From positions 62,001 to 126,000 of the forward strand of contig JANRIG010000036.1 of the NCBI GenBank assembly GCA_033765235.1: a stretch of 64,000 nucleotides of DNA, given 5' to 3'. A model generated the notes under the pieces. It was not told the DNA's origin, made no database searches, and saw only the letters and a list, made by a program, of their open reading frames with translations. Both the position numbers and the translations under genes were made by a program. Numbering within the stretch: the stretch's first letter is position 1; each line of letters starts with the position of its first letter. Positions 43,741-53,060 of the stretch are shown piece by piece. The stretch comes from JANRIG01 sp033765235 (GTDB taxonomy: Bacteria; Bacteroidota; Bacteroidia; Cytophagales; UBA9547).

Positions 43741-46700
43741 ATGAAACAAATAATAACATTAATATTATTATTTTTATTCAGTTTTATCATTGAAGCACAA
43801 ACTATATACTATTCAGGTGTAAACGAAGGCTGGGGGGGCGATGATATGGCAGATGTTAACAACTGGAACGACCAACTTGACGGCACAGGTAGCCCACCCG
43901 CAGATTTTACTTCCAATGACCAAGAATTTCACGTTACAAATAACGATGCCATGAATTTGTATGGCGCATTCGTAATATCAGGTACAAATGCTAAATTAGT
44001 GGTAGAAAGCGGTGCCACAGCCAATGTAGGTGCCAACAATCCTAACATTCCCCTCGAACTACAATCCGGAGGCACCTATAGAACATCTGCAAGCTATACC
44101 AACCTAAGCATCATTTCTATAAGCAATACCAGCGATTTTATATTAGAAGGCTCTGCCGGAGTAGTGAGAAACAATATCACATACGGCAATTTTATATTGG
44201 ATGGAACAGGCACTACTACCATATCTACCACTACCGGATTAACCCTTAATATCAATGGTAACTTAGAAATTAAAGGTTCAAGAATTTTTAATTGTGCAGG
44301 AAATATATTTACCCGTATATATGTTGGGGGCAATGCAATAGTAAGTGGAGGCACACTAAGAGTAGCCAATGGCAATGCAACACCGTTGCTGTCAATCACA
44401 GGTAATTTGAATATCAATAGCGGTACATTTGTAGCCAAAAATGCAAATGGCGGAGCTAATATACATGTAGGTCTTGATATTAATCAGTCTGGTGGCACTT
44501 GCAACCTCATAGCCGTTACCACTACTGTAGGACCTGTAAATATTAATGTCAATGGCAGTTTCATAAAAACAGCAGGCACCTATAATGCCAAGTCTGTGAG
44601 CAGCACGCTTTATCCAATAATAAATATGAGGGTATCCGGCAATTTAGAAACCAATGGCTTTACAAACTCAGACCATATTTTCAATATATCAGGCAGCTAT
44701 ACTATCAATACACCTACCTTTACCATAGGGCGTACACTCAGCATTACAGGAGGCTCTATTACTATAGGTGATAAAACCCTGATTTTGAATGAGAGTGTAG
44801 TCCTAAGCTCCGGCACCATCAATGGTGGCTCCAGTGCAAACATTACTTTTGGAAATGGTGTATCTACTACAATTGCCGGAGCACTGCCGGCTGTAAGTGG
44901 TGGCTTAGGTACACTTACTATCAATAGAAATGCTACTGTGACTATGATAGGTGACAACACAATAAATAATAATTTACAACTTACAAACGGTACCTTTGCC
45001 ATAGGAAACTACACATTGACCTTACTGTTGGGTATCAGTGGCACCGGGTCTATAGTTGGGGGCAATTTATCCAACTTGGTGGTAAATGGTGGCTCCGGTC
45101 CAGCATCTGTTAATATACCATCATTAACACTTAATAACCTCACACTTAATCGTGAAAATGGTGCTACAGCGAGTGGCAATATTACAGTATTAGGTACTCT
45201 TTTGCTCAATAGGGGAATACTTTCAGGAGGTAGTAATATATATATAGGTAATAATAGTACCATTGCCAGAGTGTCATCCAGTGCAGGCGGATACTCAACA
45301 GGATCTATTGTAGATATACCCAATTTTTTGGGAAATGTGAACTTATTATACATGGGTAGTACAGGATACACCACAGGTGATGAAATACCTGCATCGCAGC
45401 CAAATACTATTATTAATACATTCACCATCAATCAATCAGGAGGCTCAGGCATTACACTCAACACCTCTAATATTCAAATTAACAGCACATTATCTCTTGC
45501 AGGTACCAACTCAGTGCTGAATGGCAGCACATTCAACATCAATGTATTAGGAAATATCGTAAACAATGGCACATTCAATGCCAACTCCGGCACTGTGTCA
45601 TGCTTAGGCTCCACCACCCTTACCGGTACCAATGCCATTACTTTCAACAATTTACAAATAAACAGTGCGGGCACAGGTCTCACATTAGGTGCTTCCAATA
45701 CCTCTGTTGCAGGTACACTTACTTTTAACACAGGCAATGTAACCACAGGTGCTCATACATTAGTGATAAGTAACGGAGGAGCAACCACAGGGGGCAGCAG
45801 CAGCAGCTATGTAATAGGCAACCTGCGCAAACGCATAAGTACAGGTGCTTCAACTACTGACTTTGAAATAGGTACAGCCTCGCAATATGCACCTGTCACA
45901 GTCACCTTTGCAGGAGTGAGCAGTGCAGGTTATCTTACAGTACGCAGCGACAATGGCGACAACCCTGATGTAGGCAGTTCCACATTCAGCACCGAGCGAG
46001 TAGCACGCTATTGGACATTTACCAATGCCGGTGTAAGCCCTACCAATTATGATGCACTCTTCAACTATGCATCCGGCGAAGCCACAGGCACCACATCTAC
46101 ATACAGGGTAGGGGTATTCAGCGGTGGCAGTTGGAGCTATGCCAATGCTGGTACACAAAATGCTACTCAAACATCAGGACTTGGCTTCACTGCCATAGGC
46201 ACTTACCAAATTGGTAATATTTCTACTACTACCAACACTACTTGGACAGGTATTGTCAACACCGACTGGTATAATGCTTCCAACTGGTCTTCAGGGGTGC
46301 CTACCTTGGCTACAGACGTACTGATAACTACAGTATCGGGAGCTAACTATCCTACTATTACCACTACAGGTGCATTAGCCAATAACCTCACTATCAATGC
46401 CAATGCCTCACTAAGCTTTGTAGGCAGCCAAACACTCACCGTAGCAGGCAGCTTTAGTAATAATGGTACTTTCACACCATCATCAGGCACTGTAACATTT
46501 ACCAATACCAATGCAGGCATTAATGGCAGTTCATCATCAGTATTTTACAACTTATCACTGTCAAATGCTGCAGCTTATGCAGTAAATCAAAATATATTTT
46601 TGCAAAATACTCTTACATTAGGCACCAATGCAGCGTTAAATATATCCATAGGTGGTATAACACTATTATCCAATTCACTCACAGGTACTGCCCGATTGGC

Positions 46701-48855
46701 AGCCATGCCTGCAGGTGCTACTATATCAGGCAATGTGACGGTACAAAGATACATACCACCAAGCGGACGCTGGCAATGGCAACTATGCTCACCTGTGAGC
46801 GGTGCTACTGTAGCTGATTGGCAAAATACATTTTACATCACCGGCAATTTTACGGGCAAAAGCATAAATACTACAGTAGGTATAAATTCTACGGCTGCAG
46901 CATCTATGTTTTACTACAACCCTATAGCCGGAATACTTGATTTTTACCCTACTTTTGGTGGAAGCAACTTGGCACCATTGGTGCCGGGGCAAGGGTATCG
47001 TCCTTTTATCAGAGATGGCGGCGTAGCATATACTGTTACCGGTGCTAAAACCATTACCTTGACAGGTACCTTAAATATTGGCACATTTAGCTTCAACAGT
47101 CTCATGGGATATAGTACCACAGGCGGCTGGAACTTTTTAGGAAACCCCTATGCTTGTGAAATATTAGGAGACCTTACCAATGCTACCATGTGGCCATCTC
47201 GCACCAATGTGGGCAACATTATATATTCATGGAACCCTGAAACCAAAACCTATAAAACATTTAACGGTGTCACAGGCAGCCCATCTACCTATACAGGTAT
47301 CATAGCATCAGGGCAAGGATTTTGGGTACAAGCCACAGCAGCTTCTCCTACACTCTCTGTATCTGAAAGTGCCAAAACTATTGGAGGCTCCTCGCTCTAC
47401 CGCACTACAAACTACCCTGACCATCTCGTAATCACGCTAAAAGCTGCAGCACTGACTAATGAAAGCAGTTTGATTTATTATGAAAATTCATTAAAAAATA
47501 AAGATAATTATGATGCCCTAAAATTGGAACTTGGCTCAGGGCAAACAGGTACAAGCTCATACCTGATAGCCACACTCATAGATAACAAAAATACATCGCT
47601 CGCCATTGACTCACGCCCTCACATACAGGCGGGTATGAAAGATACTGTAGATATTAACCTCATATCGCTTAATGGCAAAGATACACTACTCTTTGATGGC
47701 ACTCAAAGTTTCAATACCAACACCTCGCTCACCCTTTGGGACAAATATTTGAACATAAAACAAAATATAAAAGACACTTCCATGTACATATTCACAGTGA
47801 CCTCAGATGTGAACACCAAAGGCAAAAATAGATTTTCTATATTGGTAAATACTGCCTCAGATATACTGTCCACATCTGTAGATACCCTGTACATGACTTC
47901 ACAATCAGGAGATTACAAGACTATTACACTTACCTCCAATATAAATGTTGGCATGTATATATCCTCTGATTGGTATAATGCATCTGCAAATATTATCAAT
48001 GCAAATACTACTATATTGGGCATAACCACTTCACAATCCAATGAAAACACATACCCCAAATTCAATACCATTACCCTTGCAGGCAACGGCTTAGTAAAAA
48101 CTATAGTAATAAAACAAGCAGGGGCTCAGCCTACTCTACAACTCAGCGACACTGCATTATACATAGGTGCCAAAGCCAATGAAAAAGTGCTAAACAGTGT
48201 GGTATCAAACACTAATTGGCAAATATCAAATATATCTTCTTGGATAGCAGTAAGTCCTACACAGGGGTATGGCAATGCTGTGCTCACTATCACTGCCATT
48301 ACAGATAATCCTTCAAATTTCAACGATGTGCTCACATACAGAAGCGGAGGCTTTGCCATATCTGCTACGGGCATTAATAAGCATATGCAATTATTGCAAA
48401 ACTATCTCTCTATCACCAGAGATACTGTGATAGTGGTAGTGACCACACCAGGCACGGTCACCACTGTGACATCATACATCACTACCACTACTACAAGCGA
48501 GGTGCTCACAGTGACTAACCTAAATGTGGTGACTATCACCACGCAAGAGGTAGTGTCCATCCCCGGAGCCACTATTACCTTATTGGGAATGAATGAGATG
48601 AATAGCAATGGTGTAATAATTAGTCCAAATCCTAATGATGGACGTGCCATAAATGTATCTGTACGCAAATCAGGCAATTATCAGATTATTTTATACAATG
48701 CAAGGGCAGAAAAAGTGAAACAACAATCTGCTTATATATTGGATAATAAACCAACAACACTTTATTTTGAACCCAATCTGGTCAAAGGCCTGTATATAAT
48801 GCATATTACAGACGATGATAAGAATAAACAAACCGGTAAAATAATAGTAGAATAG
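43741..48855 (+). CDS. Very large repeat-rich surface protein, T9SS type A cargo
   Basis: A 1704-residue protein with signal peptide MKQIITLILLFLFSFIIEAQ. Residues about 25-900 are Gly/Asn/Thr/Ser-rich beta-repeat sequence (runs such as GTFNANSGTVSCLGSTTLTG and NNLTINANASL) expected to fold as a beta-helix or stacked sandwiches. Residues about 1360-1540 contain two BACON-like or Ig-like units (SWIAVSPTQGYGNAVLTITA). A Thr/Val-rich linker (about 1557-1610) precedes the sorting domain IISPNPNDGRAINVSVRKSG, QIILYNARAEKVKQQ and LVKGLYIMHITDDDK. The SPNP motif marks export through the SprA pore and anchoring on the surface. An adhesive or matrix role is inferred. The next gene overlaps its stop codon by one base. 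Confidence 0.92.
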   Translation: MKQIITLILLFLFSFIIEAQTIYYSGVNEGWGGDDMADVNNWNDQLDGTGSPPADFTSNDQEFHVTNNDAMNLYGAFVISGTNAKLVVESGATANVGANNPNIPLELQSGGTYRTSASYTNLSIISISNTSDFILEGSAGVVRNNITYGNFILDGTGTTTISTTTGLTLNINGNLEIKGSRIFNCAGNIFTRIYVGGNAIVSGGTLRVANGNATPLLSITGNLNINSGTFVAKNANGGANIHVGLDINQSGGTCNLIAVTTTVGPVNINVNGSFIKTAGTYNAKSVSSTLYPIINMRVSGNLETNGFTNSDHIFNISGSYTINTPTFTIGRTLSITGGSITIGDKTLILNESVVLSSGTINGGSSANITFGNGVSTTIAGALPAVSGGLGTLTINRNATVTMIGDNTINNNLQLTNGTFAIGNYTLTLLLGISGTGSIVGGNLSNLVVNGGSGPASVNIPSLTLNNLTLNRENGATASGNITVLGTLLLNRGILSGGSNIYIGNNSTIARVSSSAGGYSTGSIVDIPNFLGNVNLLYMGSTGYTTGDEIPASQPNTIINTFTINQSGGSGITLNTSNIQINSTLSLAGTNSVLNGSTFNINVLGNIVNNGTFNANSGTVSCLGSTTLTGTNAITFNNLQINSAGTGLTLGASNTSVAGTLTFNTGNVTTGAHTLVISNGGATTGGSSSSYVIGNLRKRISTGASTTDFEIGTASQYAPVTVTFAGVSSAGYLTVRSDNGDNPDVGSSTFSTERVARYWTFTNAGVSPTNYDALFNYASGEATGTTSTYRVGVFSGGSWSYANAGTQNATQTSGLGFTAIGTYQIGNISTTTNTTWTGIVNTDWYNASNWSSGVPTLATDVLITTVSGANYPTITTTGALANNLTINANASLSFVGSQTLTVAGSFSNNGTFTPSSGTVTFTNTNAGINGSSSSVFYNLSLSNAAAYAVNQNIFLQNTLTLGTNAALNISIGGITLLSNSLTGTARLAAMPAGATISGNVTVQRYIPPSGRWQWQLCSPVSGATVADWQNTFYITGNFTGKSINTTVGINSTAAASMFYYNPIAGILDFYPTFGGSNLAPLVPGQGYRPFIRDGGVAYTVTGAKTITLTGTLNIGTFSFNSLMGYSTTGGWNFLGNPYACEILGDLTNATMWPSRTNVGNIIYSWNPETKTYKTFNGVTGSPSTYTGIIASGQGFWVQATAASPTLSVSESAKTIGGSSLYRTTNYPDHLVITLKAAALTNESSLIYYENSLKNKDNYDALKLELGSGQTGTSSYLIATLIDNKNTSLAIDSRPHIQAGMKDTVDINLISLNGKDTLLFDGTQSFNTNTSLTLWDKYLNIKQNIKDTSMYIFTVTSDVNTKGKNRFSILVNTASDILSTSVDTLYMTSQSGDYKTITLTSNINVGMYISSDWYNASANIINANTTILGITTSQSNENTYPKFNTITLAGNGLVKTIVIKQAGAQPTLQLSDTALYIGAKANEKVLNSVVSNTNWQISNISSWIAVSPTQGYGNAVLTITAITDNPSNFNDVLTYRSGGFAISATGINKHMQLLQNYLSITRDTVIVVVTTPGTVTTVTSYITTTTTSEVLTVTNLNVVTITTQEVVSIPGATITLLGMNEMNSNGVIISPNPNDGRAINVSVRKSGNYQIILYNARAEKVKQQSAYILDNKPTTLYFEPNLVKGLYIMHITDDDKNKQTGKIIVE

Positions 48856-49100
48856 TGAAAATAAAATACAAATATCTCATCACATATTCACTTATTTTTT
48901 ATGTAAGTACAGCTCTTTTTGCCCAACCGGGTGGAGGTGGTGATGCTTGCCCCGACCCTTGCAATCCTTATTGCCCTGATTATGACCCCGATTTTTGCCA
49001 AATACCTGTAGCAAATGGCGCATGGTATCTTATACTGTCGGGATTGGCACTTGGAAGCACCTATTTTTATTATATAAGGAAAAAAATAACAGGTCACTAA
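48855..49100 (+). CDS. Small membrane-anchored secreted protein, PID-CTERM-like tail
   Basis: An 81-residue protein starting at GTG 48855, whose G is the last base of the upstream gene's TAG, so translation is coupled. A signal peptide (YLITYSLIFYVSTALFAQP) is followed by a Gly, Pro and Cys-rich stretch (GGGGDACPDPCNPYCPDYDP, four Cys in all). A C-terminal hydrophobic helix with a basic end follows (VANGAWYLILSGLALGSTYF, then IRKKITGH). This layout resembles short Bacteroidota tails of the PID-CTERM type, which end in a small Pro-containing motif, a helix and basic residues. It may be a tethered companion of the large adhesin. The family match is from memory. Confidence 0.75.
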   Translation: MKIKYKYLITYSLIFYVSTALFAQPGGGGDACPDPCNPYCPDYDPDFCQIPVANGAWYLILSGLALGSTYFYYIRKKITGH

Positions 49101-49178
49101 TTTTTTTTGGCAATACATTCATAAGTATTGAGTTATTTATTTTTATATTGTAAGAGTAGAAGGATATAAATTTTAGAA

Positions 49179-51209
49179 ATGAAATCTGACCGCACGCCCA
49201 ATAAACTGATAAATGCATCTTCGCCCTACCTATTACAACATGCCTACAACCCGGTGCAGTGGCAGGAGTGGAGTAATGCAGCCTTGCAGCAAGCATTTGC
49301 AGAAGACAAGCCCATGATAGTGAGCATAGGATATGCAGCATGCCACTGGTGCCACGTGATGGAGCGCGAATGTTTTGAAAATGATACTATTGCAGAAATC
49401 ATGAATAAATATTTCGTTTGCATTAAAGTAGATAGAGAAGAGCGCCCCGATATAGACCAAATATACATGGATGCTGTACATGCCATGGGGCTTAGGGGTG
49501 GTTGGCCGCTCAATGTGATACTTACCCGTGAGGCAAAGCCATTTTACGGTGGCACCTATTTCCCGCCTGCAAAGTGGCAAAATATATTATTGCAAATAGC
49601 CCAAGCTTATATGCAACATAGAGATGAGATAGAAAAGTCCGGAGAGAGCTTCAGGCAATCTATAAGTAGAAGTGAGGTGCAAAAATACGGACTCACAGAA
49701 TTACAAAACATAGATAATGAGATATTTAAACAAAGTATGGCTGCACTTGAGCCTACATTTGACACAGTGTATGGCGGCATAGGGCATGCACCCAAGTTTC
49801 CCATGCCAGCTGTGTATGAGTATTTGCTAAGTATATATATGCTTATTGGCAACAAAAACGCAATTACACAGGCGGAGCTCACACTTGACAAAATGGCACT
49901 GGGAGGCATATTTGACCCTGTGGAAGGTGCTTTTGCAAGATATAGTACAGATGAAAGGTGGTTTTTGCCACATTTTGAAAAAATGCTTTATGACAATGGT
50001 CAGTTGCTGAGCCTGTACACATTAGCTCAAAAAATTTATCCCAAAGAATTATACACAAAGATAATTTACAAAACCATAGCGTTTGTGCAGGAGCAAATGA
50101 GCTCGCCTGAAGGAGGCTTTTACTGTGCCTATGATGCTGATAGCGAGGGCGAAGAAGGTAAATATTATGTATGGAAAAAAAGCGAAACAGAAGCACTCTT
50201 AGGCGCAGATGCTGACATATTTAATTCCTATTACAACATAATAGAGGAGGGAAATTGGGAGCATGGTCACAATGTATTATACGCCCATAATGCCGTAGAA
50301 GGATATTGTGAATACCACCATTTGGATATAATACGCACCCATAATATTTTGGATAATTGCCTTAATATATTAAAAAGAAATAAAATAAACAGAATAAAAC
50401 CTGCCCTTGATGATAAAATACTATGCTCTTGGAACGGCCTCATGCTCAATGGATTAGTAGATGCCTATAGATATTATGCAGATGATAAAATATTGCAAAC
50501 AGCCCTCAAAAATGCATATTTTATAGCAACTTATTTTATACATGAGGCAGGATTGTGGCACAATTATAAAGACGGCAAAACCGGCATACAAGGCTTTTTG
50601 GAAGATTATGCCTTTGTGATACAGGCATTTATCAATCTTTATCAAGCTACTTTTGAAGAAGCATGGCTATGGCATGCAAAAAAGTTGACTGACATGGCAT
50701 TGCACAAATTTCACGATGAAGAAGACCCATTTTTGTTTTTTACACCTACCGATGGAGACAGCCTGATAGCCCGCAAAAAAGAAATTTTTGACAATGTGAT
50801 TCCGGCTTCCAACACAGCGATGGCACAAAATCTATACCTTTTAGGACATTTATTGGATGAAAAAATATATATAGACAAAGCCCAAAACATGGTGCATAGG
50901 GTGGCAAATATGGTAGCTAAAGAGCCTTATTATATGAGTAAATGGGGAGTGCTGCTGGTACAAATGGCTAAACCATTGTATGAAGTATGTATTATAGGAA
51001 ATGATGCATCGCAGGTGGCAAGACACATAGATAAGTTGGCTCTGCCTAATATTATGATAATGGGTAGCAAGAGTACAGGCTCTACGTTGCCCCTGTTGCA
51101 AAGCAAAACTATGCTCAACGGTGCTACTACAATATATATATGTCAAAACAAAACGTGTGAGGCGCCACTTACATCCATAGATGAGGTTTTGAGACAACTA
51201 TTAGTTTAG
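49179..51209 (+). CDS. YyaL/DUF255-type thioredoxin domain protein (SSP411-like)
   Basis: A 676-residue cytoplasmic protein. The N-terminal thioredoxin-like domain is marked by LINASSPYLLQHAYNPVQWQ, SIGYAACHWCHVMERECFEN with a CxxC (CHWC), and RGGWPLNVILTREAKPFYGG. The rest (about 190-676) is an (alpha/alpha)6 toroid like that of sugar epimerases (ARYSTDERWFLPHFEKMLYD, GGFYCAYDADSEGEEGKYYV, KILCSWNGLMLNGLVDAY). The function is not established; the family is widespread from bacteria to animals. The 3' end overlaps the convergent YkoF-like gene by 9 bases. Confidence 0.93.
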   Translation: MKSDRTPNKLINASSPYLLQHAYNPVQWQEWSNAALQQAFAEDKPMIVSIGYAACHWCHVMERECFENDTIAEIMNKYFVCIKVDREERPDIDQIYMDAVHAMGLRGGWPLNVILTREAKPFYGGTYFPPAKWQNILLQIAQAYMQHRDEIEKSGESFRQSISRSEVQKYGLTELQNIDNEIFKQSMAALEPTFDTVYGGIGHAPKFPMPAVYEYLLSIYMLIGNKNAITQAELTLDKMALGGIFDPVEGAFARYSTDERWFLPHFEKMLYDNGQLLSLYTLAQKIYPKELYTKIIYKTIAFVQEQMSSPEGGFYCAYDADSEGEEGKYYVWKKSETEALLGADADIFNSYYNIIEEGNWEHGHNVLYAHNAVEGYCEYHHLDIIRTHNILDNCLNILKRNKINRIKPALDDKILCSWNGLMLNGLVDAYRYYADDKILQTALKNAYFIATYFIHEAGLWHNYKDGKTGIQGFLEDYAFVIQAFINLYQATFEEAWLWHAKKLTDMALHKFHDEEDPFLFFTPTDGDSLIARKKEIFDNVIPASNTAMAQNLYLLGHLLDEKIYIDKAQNMVHRVANMVAKEPYYMSKWGVLLVQMAKPLYEVCIIGNDASQVARHIDKLALPNIMIMGSKSTGSTLPLLQSKTMLNGATTIYICQNKTCEAPLTSIDEVLRQLLV

Positions 51210-51449
51210 CTTTAATATCCCTTTGGCTACTTTCATTACCAGCACAGCTTTGTTGTGTTCAAAGATATTTTCTGTTTCTTGGGTAATAATGTCCATTACC
51301 TCTCTATAGTCTCCAAATACCTGTGTGCTAAGACCATTGGACACTAGTTCTATATTTTCATATTTTTTCAGATTATCTATAAACTGCCACACCACAGACA
51401 CATAATCATTGGTGAGAGGATATATACTGAGCTCTACAGTAGCTTGCAT
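51201..51449 (-). CDS. YkoF-like thiamine/HMP-binding family protein
   Basis: About 82 residues from ATG 51449 (MQATVELSIYPLTNDYVSVV), a typical opening for the YkoF/MTH1187-like ferredoxin-fold family. It continues WQFIDNLKKYENIELVSNGL, STQVFGDYREVMDIITQE and AVLVMKVAKGILKLN. Family members bind thiamine pyrimidines or are of unknown role. The frame also extends upstream to ATG 51482, overlapping citrate synthase by 14 bases, but the extra 11 residues do not fit the family. It lies 19 bases after gltA and is probably cotranscribed with it. Confidence 0.8.
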   Translation of the reverse strand: MQATVELSIYPLTNDYVSVVWQFIDNLKKYENIELVSNGLSTQVFGDYREVMDIITQETENIFEHNKAVLVMKVAKGILKLN

Positions 51450-51468
51450 GTAACTGATTTGTAGTATA

Positions 51469-52752
51469 TTATCTTTTGCCAATTACTTTGTAGTCGCGGT
51501 TTTTGTGTCCTGTGTATATTTGGCGAGGTCTGCCTATGGGTTCTTTAGCCCCTCTGAGTTCTTTCCATTGGGCTATCCAGCCGGGCAGGCGACCGAGGGC
51601 AAACATCACTGTAAACATATTCACAGGTATGCCCAGTGCGCGGTATATTATGCCTGAGTAAAAATCTACATTAGGATAAAGTTTGCGGTCTATGAAATAT
51701 TGGTCTTTGAGAGCCAGCTCTTCCAATCCTTTGGCTAAGTCAAGTACAGGGTCGTTGATGCCAAGCTTATTAAGTATTTGGTCGCAAGCTACTTTGATGA
51801 TTTTGGCTCTAGGGTCAAAGTTTTTGTACACCCTATGCCCAAAGCCCATGAGGCGCACTGTTTTCTTTTTTACTTTTTCCAAATAGTCGGCAGGAGTGCT
51901 GCCTGATAGTCTTATTTCTTCCAACATTTCTATCACTTCTTGGTTGGCCCCTCCGTGTAGGGGTCCCCAAAGTGCATTGATACCTGCTGATATGCTGCCA
52001 TATACACTGGCTTGCGATGAGCCTACTATGCGCACTGTACTGGTAGAGCAGTTTTGCTCATGGTCTGCATGGAGTATGAGTAGCTTATTGAGCGCATCGG
52101 ATATGATAGGGTCTACATGATAAGGCTCGGAAGGTTGTGCAAACATCATGTATAGAAAATTGGAGCAATATTCGAGGCTGTTTTTAGGATAGTTGTAGGG
52201 TAACCCTTTGGAGCGGCGGTATGACCATGCCACCATGGTGGGCATTTTGGCAAGGAGCCTTACTATGTGCAGGTCTACTTCTTCATCGCTCATTTGTGGG
52301 TTGAGCGACTCAGGATAAAATGCTGTGAGCGAACATACTAATGAAGATAGAACACCCATGGGGTGCGCATAGGAAGGGAAGCCATCGAGTATCACTTTCA
52401 TATCTTCATGCACCAGAGAGCGGCGATGTATGCGTGAGATAAAATCTTCCAACTCAGCCTTAGCAGGAAGCTCGCCATATATGAGCAGGTATGCTACTTC
52501 AAGGAATGATGAAGTTTCGGCAAGTTGCTCTATAGGGTAGCCACGGTAGCGGAGTATTCCGTTTTCGCCGTCGAGGAATGTGATTTGGCTTTTGGTGGCA
52601 CCTGTATTTTTATAACCTATGTCCAGAGTGATGTAGCCTGTTTCATCACGCAGTTTGCTTATGTCTATGGCTTTTTCATTTTCTGTACCTTCCACCACGG
52701 GTAGTTTATAAGATTTGCCTTCTAAGATAATTTCGGCTTGTTTTTCTGACAT
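51469..52752 (-). CDS. gltA: Citrate synthase
   Basis: A 427-residue type II-like citrate synthase of standard length. Signature regions are TLDIGYKNTGATKSQITFLD (start), GENGILRYRGYPIEQLAE, a first catalytic His in the HADHEQNCSTSTVRIVGSSQ region, GPLHGGANQEVIEMLEEI with the second catalytic His, MGFGHRVYKNFDPRAKI, and VDFYSGIIYRALGIPVNMFT with the catalytic Asp. It condenses acetyl-CoA and oxaloacetate at the entry of the TCA cycle. Confidence 0.97.
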   Translation of the reverse strand: MSEKQAEIILEGKSYKLPVVEGTENEKAIDISKLRDETGYITLDIGYKNTGATKSQITFLDGENGILRYRGYPIEQLAETSSFLEVAYLLIYGELPAKAELEDFISRIHRRSLVHEDMKVILDGFPSYAHPMGVLSSLVCSLTAFYPESLNPQMSDEEVDLHIVRLLAKMPTMVAWSYRRSKGLPYNYPKNSLEYCSNFLYMMFAQPSEPYHVDPIISDALNKLLILHADHEQNCSTSTVRIVGSSQASVYGSISAGINALWGPLHGGANQEVIEMLEEIRLSGSTPADYLEKVKKKTVRLMGFGHRVYKNFDPRAKIIKVACDQILNKLGINDPVLDLAKGLEELALKDQYFIDRKLYPNVDFYSGIIYRALGIPVNMFTVMFALGRLPGWIAQWKELRGAKEPIGRPRQIYTGHKNRDYKVIGKR

Positions 52753-53048
52753 AGATTTAAGATATTAACTGAGTTATTGATTGATTAAGTTATAATTGCG
52801 TTTGAAATATGGTAAATAAATCATTAACAAACAAAAATGTAATAAAAATATTGTTGGTTATGATATAGTCTCTATTAGTTGCCGGATTACAGGTATTATT
52901 TTTTTATAGTTTTCATAAATTTATTTTCACTCACTACATACTCACCTACGCCCTTCAATGATGCAATGATAATTTATATTAGTTGACTTTTTTTAGATAA
53001 ATTTGTGTTATTTCAATATACATACCCATAATTCCAAATACTATGTAG
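52753..53048. other. Divergent intergenic region between gltA and a T9SS cargo gene
   Basis: About 300 bases of AT-rich sequence carrying the promoter region of gltA (minus strand), for which no exact TAnnTTTG box was found, and at its right edge the promoter of the gene at 53061. No coding frame or strong hairpin was seen. Confidence 0.4.
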
Positions 53049-53056
53049 TATATTTG
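53049..53056 (+). promoter_or_regulatory. -7 box TATATTTG, apparently leaderless
   Basis: An exact TAnnTTTG match ending only 4 bases before the GTG start at 53061. Transcription should start on or next to the start codon. No -33 box at standard spacing is evident. Confidence 0.6.
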
Positions 53057-53060
53057 CAGT

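Noticed and set aside
43532..43759. 75-codon minus-strand frame before the large adhesin
   Set aside because: It is antisense to the coiled-coil remnant and the adhesin promoter, and its composition is Phe/Leu/Ser-rich as expected of a shadow frame.
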